NCBI RefSeq assembly: GCF_001866005.1
Contig: NZ_MLQR01000029.1
Span: 1 to 61,752 of the forward strand
From: Anaerobacillus alkalilacustris
Lineage (GTDB): Bacteria > Bacillota > Bacilli > Bacillales > Anaerobacillaceae
DNA: 61,752 nucleotides
Direction of reading: 5' to 3'
Each line of letters opens with the position of its first letter. The stretch's first letter is position 1. The notes below the pieces were generated by a model, which was not told the origin of the DNA, ran no database searches, and saw nothing but the letters and a program-made list of their open reading frames with translations. Of this stretch, positions 27,924-37,588 are shown in pieces. A program made the translations under genes and the position numbers.

Positions 27924-28976
27924 ATGGAAAATAATCCAATTAAATTGACATTATTAACTAGCAAAGGTGGCTGAGGATGTAAAATTGGTCCAGAAGACCT
28001 GGCACAAGTTTTGTGCCAATTACCTGCTAGAGCCTATGACCCAAATGTCCTTGTAGGACATGAAACTTCTGATGATGCTGGTGTATATCAATTAACAGAT
28101 GACGTAGCGATTATACAAACGGTTGACTTTTTCACTCCTATTGTGGATGATCCGTATATGTTTGGGCAAATTGCTGCGGCAAATTCATTAAGTGATGTGT
28201 ACGCGATGGGAGGAACTCCAAAAACGGTGTTAAATATTGTTGGCTATCCTATTAAAAAATTAGGTCCCGATATTTTAGCAAAGATACTATGTGGGGCAAC
28301 TGACAAAGTTCATGAAGCAGGAGCAACAGTGATCGGAGGGCATTCGATCGATGATCAAGAGCCAAAATTCGGGTTATCTGTTACAGGAGTTATTCATCCA
28401 AATAAAGTTTTGAAAAACGTTGGTGCAAAGCCTGGTGATGCACTTGTCCTTACAAAACCTATTGGTGTTGGAATCCAAACCACAGCGATAAAAAGAGACA
28501 AGCTTAATGAGGAACAATTATCGAAAGTGATGGAAACGATGGCTGCTTTAAATGATAAGGCAAGTTCCGCACTTGTAAACTTACATCCAAATGCAGCCAC
28601 AGATATAACTGGTTTTGGACTACTAGGGCATGCTTATGAAATGGCCAAAGGTAGCGACGTCTCCTTTAGCATTCATTACGAGGACGTGCCAGTATTAAAT
28701 GGCACAAACGAACTTGCTGAAGAAGGAATTGTTCCTGGAGGTTCTAAAGCAAACCACCGCTGGTTAAGTAATGACGTTGACTACGATCCATCTATCCTCG
28801 AATATGAACAGTGGATCTTATGTGATGCTATTACATCTGGTGGCCTTCTCGTTAGTCTGCCTTTAGAGGAAGCTCATGGATATGTAGAAGAATTACATAA
28901 ACTTGGAGTTAAAGAAGCGAAAATCATTGGCTGTGTAAAAGAAAAACAAGAAAAATCTTTGTACGTTACTCGTTAA
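27924..28976 (+). CDS. selD: Selenophosphate synthase SelD, selenocysteine-containing
   Basis: 350 residues when the UGA at 27972-27974 is read as Sec17. Makes selenophosphate from selenide and ATP. The active-site stretch reads SKGG-U-GCKIGPEDL, Sec taking the place of the catalytic Cys, with the essential Lys20 following; the rest (DDAGVY, DFFTPIVDDP, GAKPGDALVLTKPIGVGI, DITGFGLLGHAYEM) is standard. A frame scan that stops at UGA would start it wrongly at about 28011. AGGAGGTG precedes the ATG. It has its own promoter and terminator and a LysR gene follows. Confidence 0.96.
28001..28017 (+). promoter_or_regulatory. Probable SECIS element of selD
   Basis: GGCACAA-GTT-TTGTGCC forms a 7-bp perfect stem with a GUU loop 26 bases after the UGA. 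A weaker GGTC/GACC hairpin lies at 27987-27999. Either would present a loop to SelB; the longer stem is preferred. Confidence 0.65.
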
Positions 28977-28990
28977 TTTATAAAAGATGC

Positions 28991-29045
28991 GACTCTCTAA
29001 AATTAGTTCACAATGAAGATTGAGTACCTATTAGAGAGTCTTTTT
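28991..29045 (+). terminator. Terminator of selD
   Basis: GACTCTCTAA and TTAGAGAGTC form a 10-bp stem, followed by five T. Confidence 0.85.
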
Positions 29046-29075
29046 ACCTAGCTCCTATGGTAAGGGGGAAATAGG

Positions 29076-29951
29076 ATGAATTTAAAACGGATAAAAACAT
29101 TTATGATGGTGTTAGATCATAAAAGCTTCTCTACTGTTGCAACTATTTTAAATATTAGTCAACCCGCGGTTAGTAAACAAATAAAAACGCTAGAAGTAGA
29201 ACTAGGAATTACCTTATTGGTCCGAGAAACGTTAGAACCTACTGAAGCTGGTCGGTTAGTTTATCAAAAAGGAAAGCATTTTCTTTTTGATTGGGAAGTG
29301 CTTGTAGAAGAGTGCCGTAGACTTCAGGGTGAGTTAACTGGCGTCATCAAAATTGGAGCGAGTACTGTGCCTGGTACTTATATTGTTCCTCAGCTTTTAC
29401 GGAAATTTTTAGATAAACACCCAAACGTTGATATTCAATTATCTATCCATGAATCGGATGAGATTAATGGCTTGATCAAAGAAGGGTCTATTGACATAGG
29501 TTTCGTAGGAAGTGAACCAATTGGGGAAGAAATCATTAGTCATATTGTTAAAAATGATCATTTTATTTTAATTGGTCCTAACGATAGTGAAAAAATCTTT
29601 AACTTAAATTCATTAAAGGATTTGCCGTTTATTTTCCGGACTGAGAAATCTGGAACTTGGCAAGGTGTTGTTAAAAGTCTATCATCCATGGGTATTTCAA
29701 CCAACGAATTACAATGTATTGCTAGAGTACAATCTACAGAAGCGGTCATTAGTATGGTTGAGGCAAATCTTGGTTATTCCGTTGTTTCTAGTATTGCTGC
29801 TACTAAAGCGGTGAAACAAGGACGAATAAAACTGATCCAACAATTGCCTTATAAACGAAACTTTTACTTAACATACGTACAATCAAAAAAAATACATCCT
29901 GCAATTGTTTCACTTGTTTCAATATGTTCAGAAGAAAATGTAGGTGAATAA
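29076..29951 (+). CDS. LysR-type transcriptional regulator
   Basis: 291 residues. N-terminal winged HTH (LKRIKTFMMVLDHKSFSTVA then NISQPAVSKQIKTLE) and a periplasmic-binding-like effector domain from about residue 90. It sits between selD and the selB unit, and LysR regulators next to selD are known as a selenium-associated subgroup, so selenium-dependent control is plausible. The effector and targets are not shown by sequence. ATG at 29076, weak AGGGGGAAATAGG site. Own terminator follows. Confidence 0.85.
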   Translation: MNLKRIKTFMMVLDHKSFSTVATILNISQPAVSKQIKTLEVELGITLLVRETLEPTEAGRLVYQKGKHFLFDWEVLVEECRRLQGELTGVIKIGASTVPGTYIVPQLLRKFLDKHPNVDIQLSIHESDEINGLIKEGSIDIGFVGSEPIGEEIISHIVKNDHFILIGPNDSEKIFNLNSLKDLPFIFRTEKSGTWQGVVKSLSSMGISTNELQCIARVQSTEAVISMVEANLGYSVVSSIAATKAVKQGRIKLIQQLPYKRNFYLTYVQSKKIHPAIVSLVSICSEENVGE

Positions 29952-29969
29952 TACTTATAAATTAGTAAT

Positions 29970-29999
29970 AAATCGGCCAGTTAACACTGACCGATTTTT
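29970..29999 (+). terminator. Terminator of the LysR gene
   Basis: AAATCGG-CAGT pairs with ACTG-CCGATTT and ends in T-run. Confidence 0.85.
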
Positions 30000-30048
30000 C
30001 TTTACGATATTGAGGCATGACCGAAGAACTAAAAGAGTTAGAAAGAAA

Positions 30049-31116
30049 CTAACAGTAATTAAGGACTTTATTATACAAATGTAAGTAGCTCGTTATCTCC
30101 TTTTCTAAATGATGTTCTTTCATCACATATTCGCTTGCATGTTTTGTTACATATTGGCGTAGTTCGTCATGGAGAACTAGTTCTTTTATTTGATTATAAA
30201 ATTGCTGTAAGGTTGCAAATAAGAATCCAGTTCTACCGTGGTCGATAATACTTTTATTTCCACCATTATTTCTGGCCACGACAGGTTTTTTAAAAAACAT
30301 AGCTTCAAGTAATGCCGAAGATTGACCCTCTGAGAATGACGAATTGATAATAACATCACTTTGCTCATAAATCGATGACATTTCTTCAAATGGTACATCC
30401 TCATAATAAGAAACCCAAGGGTACTTTTTTGTTACATCAATAACTTCATTTAAAACAGATCGTTCGATCGCTGAACCTACGATCGTAAACGTTAGTTTTG
30501 GAAACTGCTGTTTTAATTCAATAAGGGCTGGCATAACAAATAAAACATCTTTTACAGCTCTTAACCCTGCTGGAAGTACGATATTAAATCCGTTATCAGT
30601 AAGATTAACCTTTTCCTTAGGTCTAATTCCACTTATTTCAGGCAACCAAACACTTTGCTTAATTACGTGTACTTTACTTTCTAAATTTTCATATACACTA
30701 AGTAACTTTTGCTTCGAATCATGACTAAAAACCGTTATCGCAGCTGCATTTCCTAATACTCTTCCTATTTTTTCTTTATGTTCTTCTTTGAATATATCGA
30801 TATTAACATCGGTACCACCAGACGTAATGACATAGGGTGTTTCAAAATAAAATTGATTTTTTTCTTGCCAGTCACTAAACCTACGAAAATGTAAAATATG
30901 GAGCAATGGATTTCGTTCAATCTTTTCTACTATATCTGTAGAAATAGATTGTTCATCAAAAGCTACAACATCTGTATGAACTCGATTTTTGTTTAAACCA
31001 GTAACAATTCTTTTTGCTGTTGTAGCATTCCCTCGGCCTTCTTTGTAGTAAGGTGTTAAAAAAGTGATTTTTCCAACTGATTGCCGTTTACTTTCCTTTA
31101 TTAGTCGTTGTTCCAT
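30049..31116 (-). CDS. GT-B glycosyltransferase, possible selenosugar synthase (SenB-like)
   Basis: About 355 residues from the ATG at 31116. N-terminal ITFLTPYYKEGRGNATTAKR has the Gly-Asn-x-x-Thr-Ala-x-Arg pattern I associate with the SenB/TIGR04348 group; the C-terminal half has a GT4 E-x7-E motif (SEGQSSALLEAM) and NGGNKSIIDHGRTGFLF for the nucleotide sugar. It overlaps the 3' end of selB by 16 bases (40 if started at 31140), so it is translated from the selB mRNA. SenB joins selenophosphate to a UDP-sugar. No SenA-like gene is seen here, so the product is open. Glycosyltransferase is certain, selenium role is inferred. Confidence 0.8.
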   Translation of the reverse strand: MEQRLIKESKRQSVGKITFLTPYYKEGRGNATTAKRIVTGLNKNRVHTDVVAFDEQSISTDIVEKIERNPLLHILHFRRFSDWQEKNQFYFETPYVITSGGTDVNIDIFKEEHKEKIGRVLGNAAAITVFSHDSKQKLLSVYENLESKVHVIKQSVWLPEISGIRPKEKVNLTDNGFNIVLPAGLRAVKDVLFVMPALIELKQQFPKLTFTIVGSAIERSVLNEVIDVTKKYPWVSYYEDVPFEEMSSIYEQSDVIINSSFSEGQSSALLEAMFFKKPVVARNNGGNKSIIDHGRTGFLFATLQQFYNQIKELVLHDELRQYVTKHASEYVMKEHHLEKEITSYLHLYNKVLNYC

Positions 31117-33026
31117 TTCTCGTACTCCGCTTTTTGCCATTGTCTTTTCGTTTCAATTCGTACAGTTAGCTTTAATGTATCTAATAATTCCATAAATGGT
31201 ACTAAATATTTTCTTGAAAGCTTTAAAACTTCTTTTGCATCTTGAAGTTCAAATTCATCTTTTGTGTTTTTTCGTAATTTTCTTATAGCTGACATTAATT
31301 GAGTAGTAGAGACAATATGTTTTTCATCTAACGCAAACACTTGTTTTGTTCGAATTAAGTAATGACGTAAATCTTCTTGTAATTGTGATGGAAGTTGCGA
31401 CCTACTGACGATATGATCCCATCCTTCAACTTGAATACCGTTCGCATCTATTTCTTTAACCACTTGTTCCATTCTTTTTGTCCATTTTTCTGGAAAGTGT
31501 GGATTGAAACTTCCTAGAGCAATAAACTGTCCTCGTTTTATTATCTTTCCTTCTTTCTCAGCTAAAGAAAGACTAAATTCTAGTAACTTCATTGGATAAT
31601 TTTGTTTCAGTGAATGAAAGACTTCGGCCTTACTTTTTCCTTCACGTAATGAAAACTCTTCATGAAACTCTTCTAAGTCACCCTTTATTAAGTCAACGAT
31701 TTCTTCATAAACAGCTGACAAAACATATTCACTTTGGTCTGTCTGAATGATCTCTTGATTAGCTTTCAATTCATTTAATGACGCTATAACTATATCTTCT
31801 TGCAAGTCTACATGTTTTTGTAACTGTGGTAAAGTTAAGAACTTTTCCGTTTTTAAGGCATCTATGACTCTTTCAGTTGGTGTACCTTCTCGCTTTCTTT
31901 CTAATAATTCAATCGTACTTTCACCGAATTTATATTTCTGACCATTTGGATCAATGACAAGACCACCTCCTATAGTTTCGACAGGAGAAGGCCTACGTAA
32001 TATAAAACGGTCACCACGTCTTGTTACAATGGGTTCATCTAAACGTAGTTGACATAGAATTGTGTCTTCATCGTTCCCTTCTAATTGGTTTCGATCAAAG
32101 AAAACTATCTTCCCATACACCTCTGCTGTGCCTAAATGAAGTTTAATATAGCCTCGTTGTTTCAGTGGGTAATTTAAGCCTTTTAATGTTTGTAATGAGA
32201 CATCAATAGTAGAGGTTGTCGCGTATTGTTGAGTTGAAACTAATACATCACCACGTTTCACTTCCTCTTTAGCAACACCTCCAAGGTTAATTGCCGTTCG
32301 CTGTCCAGCAAACCCTCGCTCTTTTTTTTGGTGATGAACTTGTAGTTGCCTTGCTCTTACCTTTACTTTCTGAGGTAAAACCTCTAAAATATCACCTTCT
32401 TGTATCGTACCTTCATAAATGGTTCCTCTTACGACTGTACCTTGGCCATGTACAGTAAAGACTTGATCAATCGGCAGGCGAAACGCTCCTTTTGCATCAC
32501 GACTAGAAACCTCACTTAACATTGCTTCAATCATGTCCTTTAGATCATCAATCCCCTTACGAGATAAACTGTCAACAAAAGCAAATGGAGCCCCTTCCAA
32601 AAACGTCCCTACTATTTCTTGAGCAATATCTTCTTGGGCAAGTTCTAACAGTTCTTCATCAACACGGTCAATTTTTGTCACAACGACAATGCCTCGCTGA
32701 ATCCCGAGAAGTGATAAAATATCGAGGTGCTCTTTTGTTTGAGGCATAACACCTTCATCAGCACTTACGATTAGCATAACTAAATCAATTCCAGCGACAC
32801 CCGCTATCATTTGTCTGATAAAACGTTCATGACCTGGTACATCTATGACCGAAACTTGTATATCACTTTTTAATTTTAATGGAGCAAAACCGAGTTCGAT
32901 TGAAATACTTCTTTCTTTTTCTTCTTTCAAGCGATCGGTATCAATATTTGTTAACGCTTTAGTTAACGTTGTTTTTCCATGATCAATATGTCCTGCCATT
33001 CCAATAGTATAAAAACGATCTCCCAT
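31101..33026 (-). CDS. selB: Selenocysteine-specific elongation factor SelB
   Basis: 641 residues. GTPase motifs GHIDHGKTT (12-20), DVPGHERF and TKIDRVD; domains 2 and 3 follow, then four winged-helix repeats that bind SECIS RNA (about residues 380-641). Brings Sec-tRNA(Sec) to UGA codons followed by a SECIS. Opposite in direction to selD. The glycosyltransferase gene overlaps its end. Confidence 0.96.
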   Translation of the reverse strand: MGDRFYTIGMAGHIDHGKTTLTKALTNIDTDRLKEEKERSISIELGFAPLKLKSDIQVSVIDVPGHERFIRQMIAGVAGIDLVMLIVSADEGVMPQTKEHLDILSLLGIQRGIVVVTKIDRVDEELLELAQEDIAQEIVGTFLEGAPFAFVDSLSRKGIDDLKDMIEAMLSEVSSRDAKGAFRLPIDQVFTVHGQGTVVRGTIYEGTIQEGDILEVLPQKVKVRARQLQVHHQKKERGFAGQRTAINLGGVAKEEVKRGDVLVSTQQYATTSTIDVSLQTLKGLNYPLKQRGYIKLHLGTAEVYGKIVFFDRNQLEGNDEDTILCQLRLDEPIVTRRGDRFILRRPSPVETIGGGLVIDPNGQKYKFGESTIELLERKREGTPTERVIDALKTEKFLTLPQLQKHVDLQEDIVIASLNELKANQEIIQTDQSEYVLSAVYEEIVDLIKGDLEEFHEEFSLREGKSKAEVFHSLKQNYPMKLLEFSLSLAEKEGKIIKRGQFIALGSFNPHFPEKWTKRMEQVVKEIDANGIQVEGWDHIVSRSQLPSQLQEDLRHYLIRTKQVFALDEKHIVSTTQLMSAIRKLRKNTKDEFELQDAKEVLKLSRKYLVPFMELLDTLKLTVRIETKRQWQKAEYEKWNND

Positions 33027-33398
33027 GAAATAATTACCAACCTTTCAATTGCTTTTTTATGTATATTCGGTTGCATACCTTTGTACATATATACTTTACT
33101 CTTAAAAACATAGGTGTTGCAAGGGAAATGGCAGAGGTAAATGAATATCTAACGTATTAAAGAACGAAGTCGAAATGAAAACGAATGCCTTAAGAAAAGC
33201 ACAAGCATTATAGATTTAGACGTAAAAAGCTAGACCTAGTCAAGGAAGATATAGGAAAGTGAAAGATGCTAGACTCTCGTTTCTCGCCTTACCGGTATGG
33301 AGGTAAGAGAAGTTTTTTGGTCCATAGTGTGCTTATACTAGATATCATTCTACGTTCAAAATTTAAATTCTTGTCTTTGAACAACCAAGCGTCATTCA
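33027..33398. other. Gap between selB and the CNNM gene
   Basis: Contains the selB promoter region, a degenerate trace of the foldback repeat at 33189-33236 (TAAGAAAAGCACAAGC ... GCTAGAC) and a hairpin near 33275-33320 (TTCTC-CTTACC with GGTAAG-AGAA then six T). No gene recognised. Confidence 0.5.
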
Positions 33399-34676
33399 TC
33401 ATTCGTTTTCTTTTTCATCAATATTTATTTTCACAATCAATTGACGAATGCGCTTTCCATCCATCATGTGAACGATTATGGATAAGTGATGATAAAGGAT
33501 TTCCTCTCCAATCGTTGGGATTTTCTCAACCCTTTCAACAACCCAACCACCAAGAGAATGATAAGAGCTAACCGGTATAGGAACATTCATCATTTGACAA
33601 AATTCAGTTAGCGAAAAGTCAGCAGAAAACTGATACGTTTTTTCATCGATTTGTTTCATTATACTAATCTTTTCATCGTGTTCGTCCCAAATTTCTCCGA
33701 CAATTTCTTCGAGAACGTCTTCCATTGTAATCAGACCTTCTGTACCACCAAATTCATCAATTACGATAGCCATATGCGTCTTACTCTTTTGCAATTCCGG
33801 AAGTAACGATGAGATTTTTAATGATTCGACAACAAACATTGGTTTGCGTAATAAATCCTTTACTTCAAATGTTTTATGTTGTACAAGATGTGATAAAAAT
33901 TCACGCTCTGATAAGATACCGATAATATTATCGATATGAACTTCATATACAGGGACTCTTGAAAAACGTTCCTCTAAAAACATCGCTAATATCTCGTCAT
34001 GATTCGCGGATACTTCTACTGCAATCATATCAATTCGGGGTGTTAAAATTTCTCCAACAACGATCTCATCAAAATCTAAAGCACTATGAACAAGTTCCTT
34101 TTCTTTTTTATCAATGACGCCTTCCTCTTCACTAATATCAATCATCACCTTCAATTCTTCTTCAGTAACTAGAGGAATCTGTTCTTTCGAAATAATAATT
34201 TTGGATATCGCACTTTTTAAAGAGATAAAAACCATTGTGATAGGTGCTAATATATTCATTAAAATAGATAGAATGCCCGATATTTTTAACGCAAAAGATT
34301 CAGCGTTCTCTTTTGCATATGACTTTGGTAAGATTTCCCCAAAAATTAACACTAACGTTGTCATCACAACAGTATTAACGATCATACCTGTTCCTGCACC
34401 AAAAAGATCTGTCGCAAGCTTGGCTGAAATTGTCGCTGCACCAATATTAACGACATTATTTCCAACTAAGATCGTCGACAATCCTTTATCGAAATTCTCT
34501 GATATCATTAATGCATTTTTACTACCTTTACGATTTTCATCCGCATAATTTTTTAATCGGATTCTATTTACACTTGAAAAGGCTGTTTCAGCAGATGAAA
34601 AAAAAGCAGATAAAAATAAAAGTAAAATTAATAATGCCATAATAAAAAAAGGAAAAGTTTCCAAAACAGTCACCAT
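33399..34676 (-). CDS. CNNM/CorC-type membrane protein with CBS domains
   Basis: About 425 residues: four-helix CNNM (DUF21) domain with SAFFSSAETAFSSVNRIRL and FGEILPKSYAKENAE, two CBS domains (about 205-330), and a C-terminal CorC_HlyC domain. Members are linked to Mg2+ or other divalent cation export. The ATG at 34676 fits the family's usual start just before the first helix; the longer frame from a GTG at 34754 is possible. Confidence 0.85.
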   Translation of the reverse strand: MVTVLETFPFFIMALLILLLFLSAFFSSAETAFSSVNRIRLKNYADENRKGSKNALMISENFDKGLSTILVGNNVVNIGAATISAKLATDLFGAGTGMIVNTVVMTTLVLIFGEILPKSYAKENAESFALKISGILSILMNILAPITMVFISLKSAISKIIISKEQIPLVTEEELKVMIDISEEEGVIDKKEKELVHSALDFDEIVVGEILTPRIDMIAVEVSANHDEILAMFLEERFSRVPVYEVHIDNIIGILSEREFLSHLVQHKTFEVKDLLRKPMFVVESLKISSLLPELQKSKTHMAIVIDEFGGTEGLITMEDVLEEIVGEIWDEHDEKISIMKQIDEKTYQFSADFSLTEFCQMMNVPIPVSSYHSLGGWVVERVEKIPTIGEEILYHHLSIIVHMMDGKRIRQLIVKINIDEKENE

Positions 34677-34830
34677 CCTATAAACTACAACTTCAGGTTT
34701 GCTTAAGATTAACTTTCCCAATATCAACATAATCATTAATTTTTTCGCTTCCACAATATAACTTTTGTTTTCCTACATGTTTTTTAACAGAAACTTACAA
34801 ATAGGAAAAAACGCTTTATTGTAGAGCCTT

Positions 34831-35535
34831 TCATTGCTGTAAACTTGCCAACTCAGATAAGGTTAAATGCGCGATAACTTCATACCCTCTTCCCTGACCA
34901 TGCGGTCTTATCACAACTGTTCCCATATCAGGTATTTTCCCTAAACCCATTCCACTTGGGAAACTATGCGCAACAATAACTTTGTTACTGCCTTGAGGTG
35001 GGTGAATTTCTAAAAATATATTGAGGTAATATAATATCCATGACTGTTCCATTACACTTAACCTACCACTCATTTTATAAATCTCAGACCAAAAAGGATC
35101 GACCTGAACATTATCTCTTCCAAAAGCCAATTCAGCCGTTTCTATCGTCCTACAGAATGGACTAGCCAGTACTGGATACGTAACAGGAATTTGTAAATTC
35201 CGAAGAGTTCTACCATATGTTTCTGCCTGTCTCCTCCCTATTGCTGAAAGGTTTCTTTGCGTAGCACAATTCTCGAAACTATACTTAGGAGCGTCCAGCC
35301 CAACTGTAGCTTCGGCATGCCTTGAATAAAGAATATATCCACCTTCTTGTAGGGAGGATAATAATTGATTATTTACATTTGAATAAGGTCGTAAATAAGG
35401 TACATACAATGGTTGCCCGATACTTACTTCAGGTATAGCCATATAATTCATCTGCATTAATTGTTGTACAGATAGATGAAACTTTTCTGCTACTGTTTGG
35501 ATCGTATCACCAGGCTGTACATAATAAATGTTCAC
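34831..35535 (-). CDS. LysM-histidine phosphatase fusion protein
   Basis: About 234 residues. An N-terminal LysM repeat (IYYVQPGDTIQTVAEKFHLS ... GQPLYVPY) is joined to a histidine-phosphatase domain with the LYSRHAEA motif (catalytic His), ASPFCRTIETAELAF (second Arg) and a late VAHSFPSG (second His). No signal peptide, as in many spore-coat LysM proteins. The substrate is unknown. GTG at 35535 is preferred; the longer TTG frame at 35577 has no binding site. Confidence 0.75.
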   Translation of the reverse strand: MNIYYVQPGDTIQTVAEKFHLSVQQLMQMNYMAIPEVSIGQPLYVPYLRPYSNVNNQLLSSLQEGGYILYSRHAEATVGLDAPKYSFENCATQRNLSAIGRRQAETYGRTLRNLQIPVTYPVLASPFCRTIETAELAFGRDNVQVDPFWSEIYKMSGRLSVMEQSWILYYLNIFLEIHPPQGSNKVIVAHSFPSGMGLGKIPDMGTVVIRPHGQGRGYEVIAHLTLSELASLQQ

Positions 35536-35701
35536 TTTATCACCCACTAAATAATTTTCATAAGTATTTATATTCAAATATTAGTAAATGGGTGAACTAC
35601 TAATTACTTAATAACTATTTTGTAAACTTGCTAATTCCAGCTAGATAACGAACATATATTCACACATGAATGTTACTACACATTAAAAAGGAGCTGATAA
35701 T

Positions 35702-35758
35702 ATGACATTTCTTAATCTCTCTAAGCTGCTTTTTAACCTTTTTGCAAAATATTTGTAG
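35702..35758 (+). CDS. Candidate 18-residue amphipathic peptide
   Basis: MTFLNLSKLLFNLFAKYL. A very good AAGGAG lies 8 bases upstream of the ATG. The peptide forms an amphipathic helix with three Leu/Phe faces and two Lys, in the manner of SpoVM-like membrane-binding peptides or small toxins. The opposite strand also has a 45-codon frame (35683-35820, TTG start, no site), so coding on plus is favoured but unproven. The rest of 35578-35953 holds nothing recognised. Confidence 0.4.
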   Translation: MTFLNLSKLLFNLFAKYL

Positions 35759-35953
35759 CTTGCTATAAATGGCCTTCCAGTTGTTGTAAAACCCCCTATA
35801 ACTGCAGCATCTTCTCCCAATTATTAATTGTTTACAATTATACTATTCCAAATTACCTATGGGACAACTATTTCTAAGAAATGAAAAAGAAGTGGAATTT
35901 AACCACTCCTTTAATTAATGAAAATATATATAGTTTTTTGCAATATGTTAAAT

Positions 35954-37588
35954 CTATCTACGTCCCAATTTCCATTTCAAAAATGCTTCTACTACCTCTG
36001 GATCAAACTGTTTACCTACTTCATTTTTAATGATCTCTACAGCTTTTGTTTCCATTAGCCCTTTCCTATAAGGACGGTCGGATGTCATCGCATCAAAAGC
36101 ATCAGCAACACATGTAATTCTAGCTAACAAATGGATATCGGTTCCTTTCAATCTATCTGGATACCCTCTTCCATCCCATCGTTCATGGTGAGATCTAACA
36201 ATTGGACGTATTTTATTCAGACTATCAATATTCTTAATGATGTCATCTCCATAAACTGGATGAAGCTTAATAAGGTTGAATTCTTCATTTGTTAACTTAC
36301 CAGATTTTAATAACACATAATCAGGTACTCCGACTTTTCCAATGTCATGTAGGAGCGCTCCTAATTCTAAATCCGAACGTTCTTCTTTTGACAAGTTCAT
36401 GTAGTTTGCAATTTGTAGGGCATATTCTGTCACACGTCTAGAATGACCAGCAGTGTAGGCATCTCTTTTTTCTAACGTTGTACTAATCATTTGGATTGTT
36501 TGTATTAAAAGCCTATCTTTTTCATTTAACACTCTTTTTAGTGCATTGATAATATATATCGTTTCTTTATCTCTTTTTGTTGGTAATGGAGCACTAAAAT
36601 CGCCTTTAGCAATCTTATCTGCTTGTTCAGTTAATAATGTAAACGGCAATGAAATTTTCCGATTAAGCCATAACCCTGCAATTAATATAATGATTAATGT
36701 AAGAAAAGTTAAAAATATAAACGCCTTTTCTAATTGAACTTTCGGTTCATAGAGTTCTGCCTGATCGTATGAAACTCCAATTATAAAATTATCCAAAAGG
36801 TACGTAGCTGCTAAAACTCTCTTTATACCTTCGAGAGTTTTAAATTCTTGAAATACTACGTTATCATTCGATAAGCTATCATTTACCCCTTTGAATAAAT
36901 CTCCAACAACAATTTCTTCTACATGAAGACCAATTAACTTATTATTACCATGTGCAAGTAAGAAACCTTTACTATCAACAATGAAAGTCGATCCAGTAAA
37001 TCCAAGTGTTGTATTCATAATTGTTGGATTAAAAAAGTTATTTTCAATATTATATGCACCTTTTAATATACCAACAATTTTATTTCCGTTATAAATAGGG
37101 GTAGAAATGGATATATAAATCTCCTCAGTATTATGGTTATATTTAATATCTGAAAGTAAAGTAAATTTCTCTTGTAAAACTCTATTTAAAATTTGTTTAT
37201 CATTACCTTCTTGGACTAGGCTTGAGTACTCAGGTTTTTGGTAAACAATATTTAAATCCCTGTCAAGAATAGTGACCTGATCGAATACGGGCGTAATATC
37301 ACTTATATTTCCGATACTTTCAAGCCTTAATTCTTGATGAATATTAATTAAACTAAGACGTCCAGCCAATCTTTCTAATGACGTTTTTGCAAAATCTAAA
37401 TCTTCTAGTGTGTCTTGCTTAATTATTTGTAGTTGTGTATTGATAGAGTTGTGAGCTGTTTCTTTAATCGTAGGAAAAATATATAAATATAATAAAAACC
37501 AGAATACAAATAAGATGAATGCTGATGCTCCGATTAAAACTAAACTATTTTTTATATAAGGAACGTTTTTGTAAGTGAATTTAAGCAT
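35954..37588 (-). CDS. Membrane HD-GYP protein with dCACHE sensor
   Basis: About 544 residues: N-terminal helix, extracellular dCACHE-like sensor (about 40-275), second helix, HAMP (KISLPFTLLTEQADKIAKGD), then an HD-GYP domain with HSRRV, LLHDIGKVGVPD, HHERWDGRGYPDRLKG and DAFDAMTSDRPYRK. The GYP residues and metal-binding His/Asp are intact, so it is likely a c-di-GMP phosphodiesterase driven by an external signal. ATG at 37588 has AAGGAG 7 bases before it. Confidence 0.9.
   Translation of the reverse strand: MLKFTYKNVPYIKNSLVLIGASAFILFVFWFLLYLYIFPTIKETAHNSINTQLQIIKQDTLEDLDFAKTSLERLAGRLSLINIHQELRLESIGNISDITPVFDQVTILDRDLNIVYQKPEYSSLVQEGNDKQILNRVLQEKFTLLSDIKYNHNTEEIYISISTPIYNGNKIVGILKGAYNIENNFFNPTIMNTTLGFTGSTFIVDSKGFLLAHGNNKLIGLHVEEIVVGDLFKGVNDSLSNDNVVFQEFKTLEGIKRVLAATYLLDNFIIGVSYDQAELYEPKVQLEKAFIFLTFLTLIIILIAGLWLNRKISLPFTLLTEQADKIAKGDFSAPLPTKRDKETIYIINALKRVLNEKDRLLIQTIQMISTTLEKRDAYTAGHSRRVTEYALQIANYMNLSKEERSDLELGALLHDIGKVGVPDYVLLKSGKLTNEEFNLIKLHPVYGDDIIKNIDSLNKIRPIVRSHHERWDGRGYPDRLKGTDIHLLARITCVADAFDAMTSDRPYRKGLMETKAVEIIKNEVGKQFDPEVVEAFLKWKLGRR

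Noticed and set aside
35683..35820. 45-codon minus-strand frame reading LGEDAAVIGGFTTTGRPF
   Set aside because: TTG start without a ribosome binding site; opposite to a better supported short frame.
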